A DNA stretch of 6,501 nt from Patescibacteria group bacterium. Its GTDB lineage: Bacteria; Patescibacteriota; Minisyncoccia; Phycocordibacterales; UBA2100. Numbering within the stretch: the stretch's first letter is position 1; every line of letters starts with the position of its first letter. Location: positions 1 to 6,501 of the forward strand of contig JANLHO010000038.1 of NCBI GenBank assembly GCA_024654485.1. Reading direction: 5' to 3'. A program made the position numbers and the translations under genes. The notes beneath the pieces are model-generated. The model was not told the DNA's origin and did not search any database. It saw only the letters and a list, made by a program, of their open reading frames with translations. This document shows, in pieces, positions 6,456-6,501 of the stretch.

Positions 6456-6501
6456 ACTCGGCGCAGCTCAGAAGGTATGGAAAGCTCAAATATCGGGAGT
6501 T

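Noticed and set aside
6439..6489. In-frame TTG start adding 17 residues to the glycosyltransferase
   Set aside because: The added residues show no family similarity and the conserved N terminus begins right after the ATG at 6438.

Overview
The window holds the 3' end of one plus-strand gene (a DedA-family membrane protein, positions 1-459) converging on a compact five-gene minus-strand cluster (6438 down to 595). In transcription order the cluster encodes a GT4-type glycosyltransferase, a GH57 alpha-amylase, a GH15 glucoamylase, an archaeal-type cupin glucose-6-phosphate isomerase and a short ROK-family sugar kinase. The last four genes are separated by only 2, 10 and 1 bases. None of the enzymes has a signal peptide or membrane segment, so the set reads as a cytoplasmic alpha-glucan (glycogen-like) metabolism operon.

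The implied pathway is as follows. The glycosyltransferase builds or extends a glucan, and GH57 cuts internal alpha-1,4 links. GH15 then releases free glucose from non-reducing ends, the ROK kinase makes glucose-6-phosphate with ATP, and the cupin isomerase makes fructose-6-phosphate for central metabolism. No phosphorylase or branching enzyme is in view, so breakdown here is hydrolytic and costs ATP. A second promoter-like element between the glycosyltransferase and the amylase could allow synthesis and degradation to be controlled separately. A terminator-like hairpin with a seven-U tract lies just after the kinase gene.

Organism: the genes are tightly packed, GC-rich by eye, poor in Shine-Dalgarno sequences, use TGA as a stop, use mainly CGN arginine codons, and combine GH57, GH15 and a cupin PGI with a ROK kinase. 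This best fits a small-genome bacterium of the Patescibacteria (CPR), perhaps a Parcubacteria lineage. A DPANN archaeon is not excluded, because GH57, GH15 and cupin PGI are all common in archaea. This assignment is inference from gene content, not a database result.

Regions without genes: 460-594 holds two hairpins, 5159-5217 holds a promoter-like element and a short tandem repeat, and 6439-6501 holds a promoter-like element. I see no RNA genes, insertion sequences or CRISPR arrays. The main oddity is the ROK kinase, which lacks the family's zinc-site motif, the sugar-contacting His of the ExGH motif and the usual GxPGP loop.
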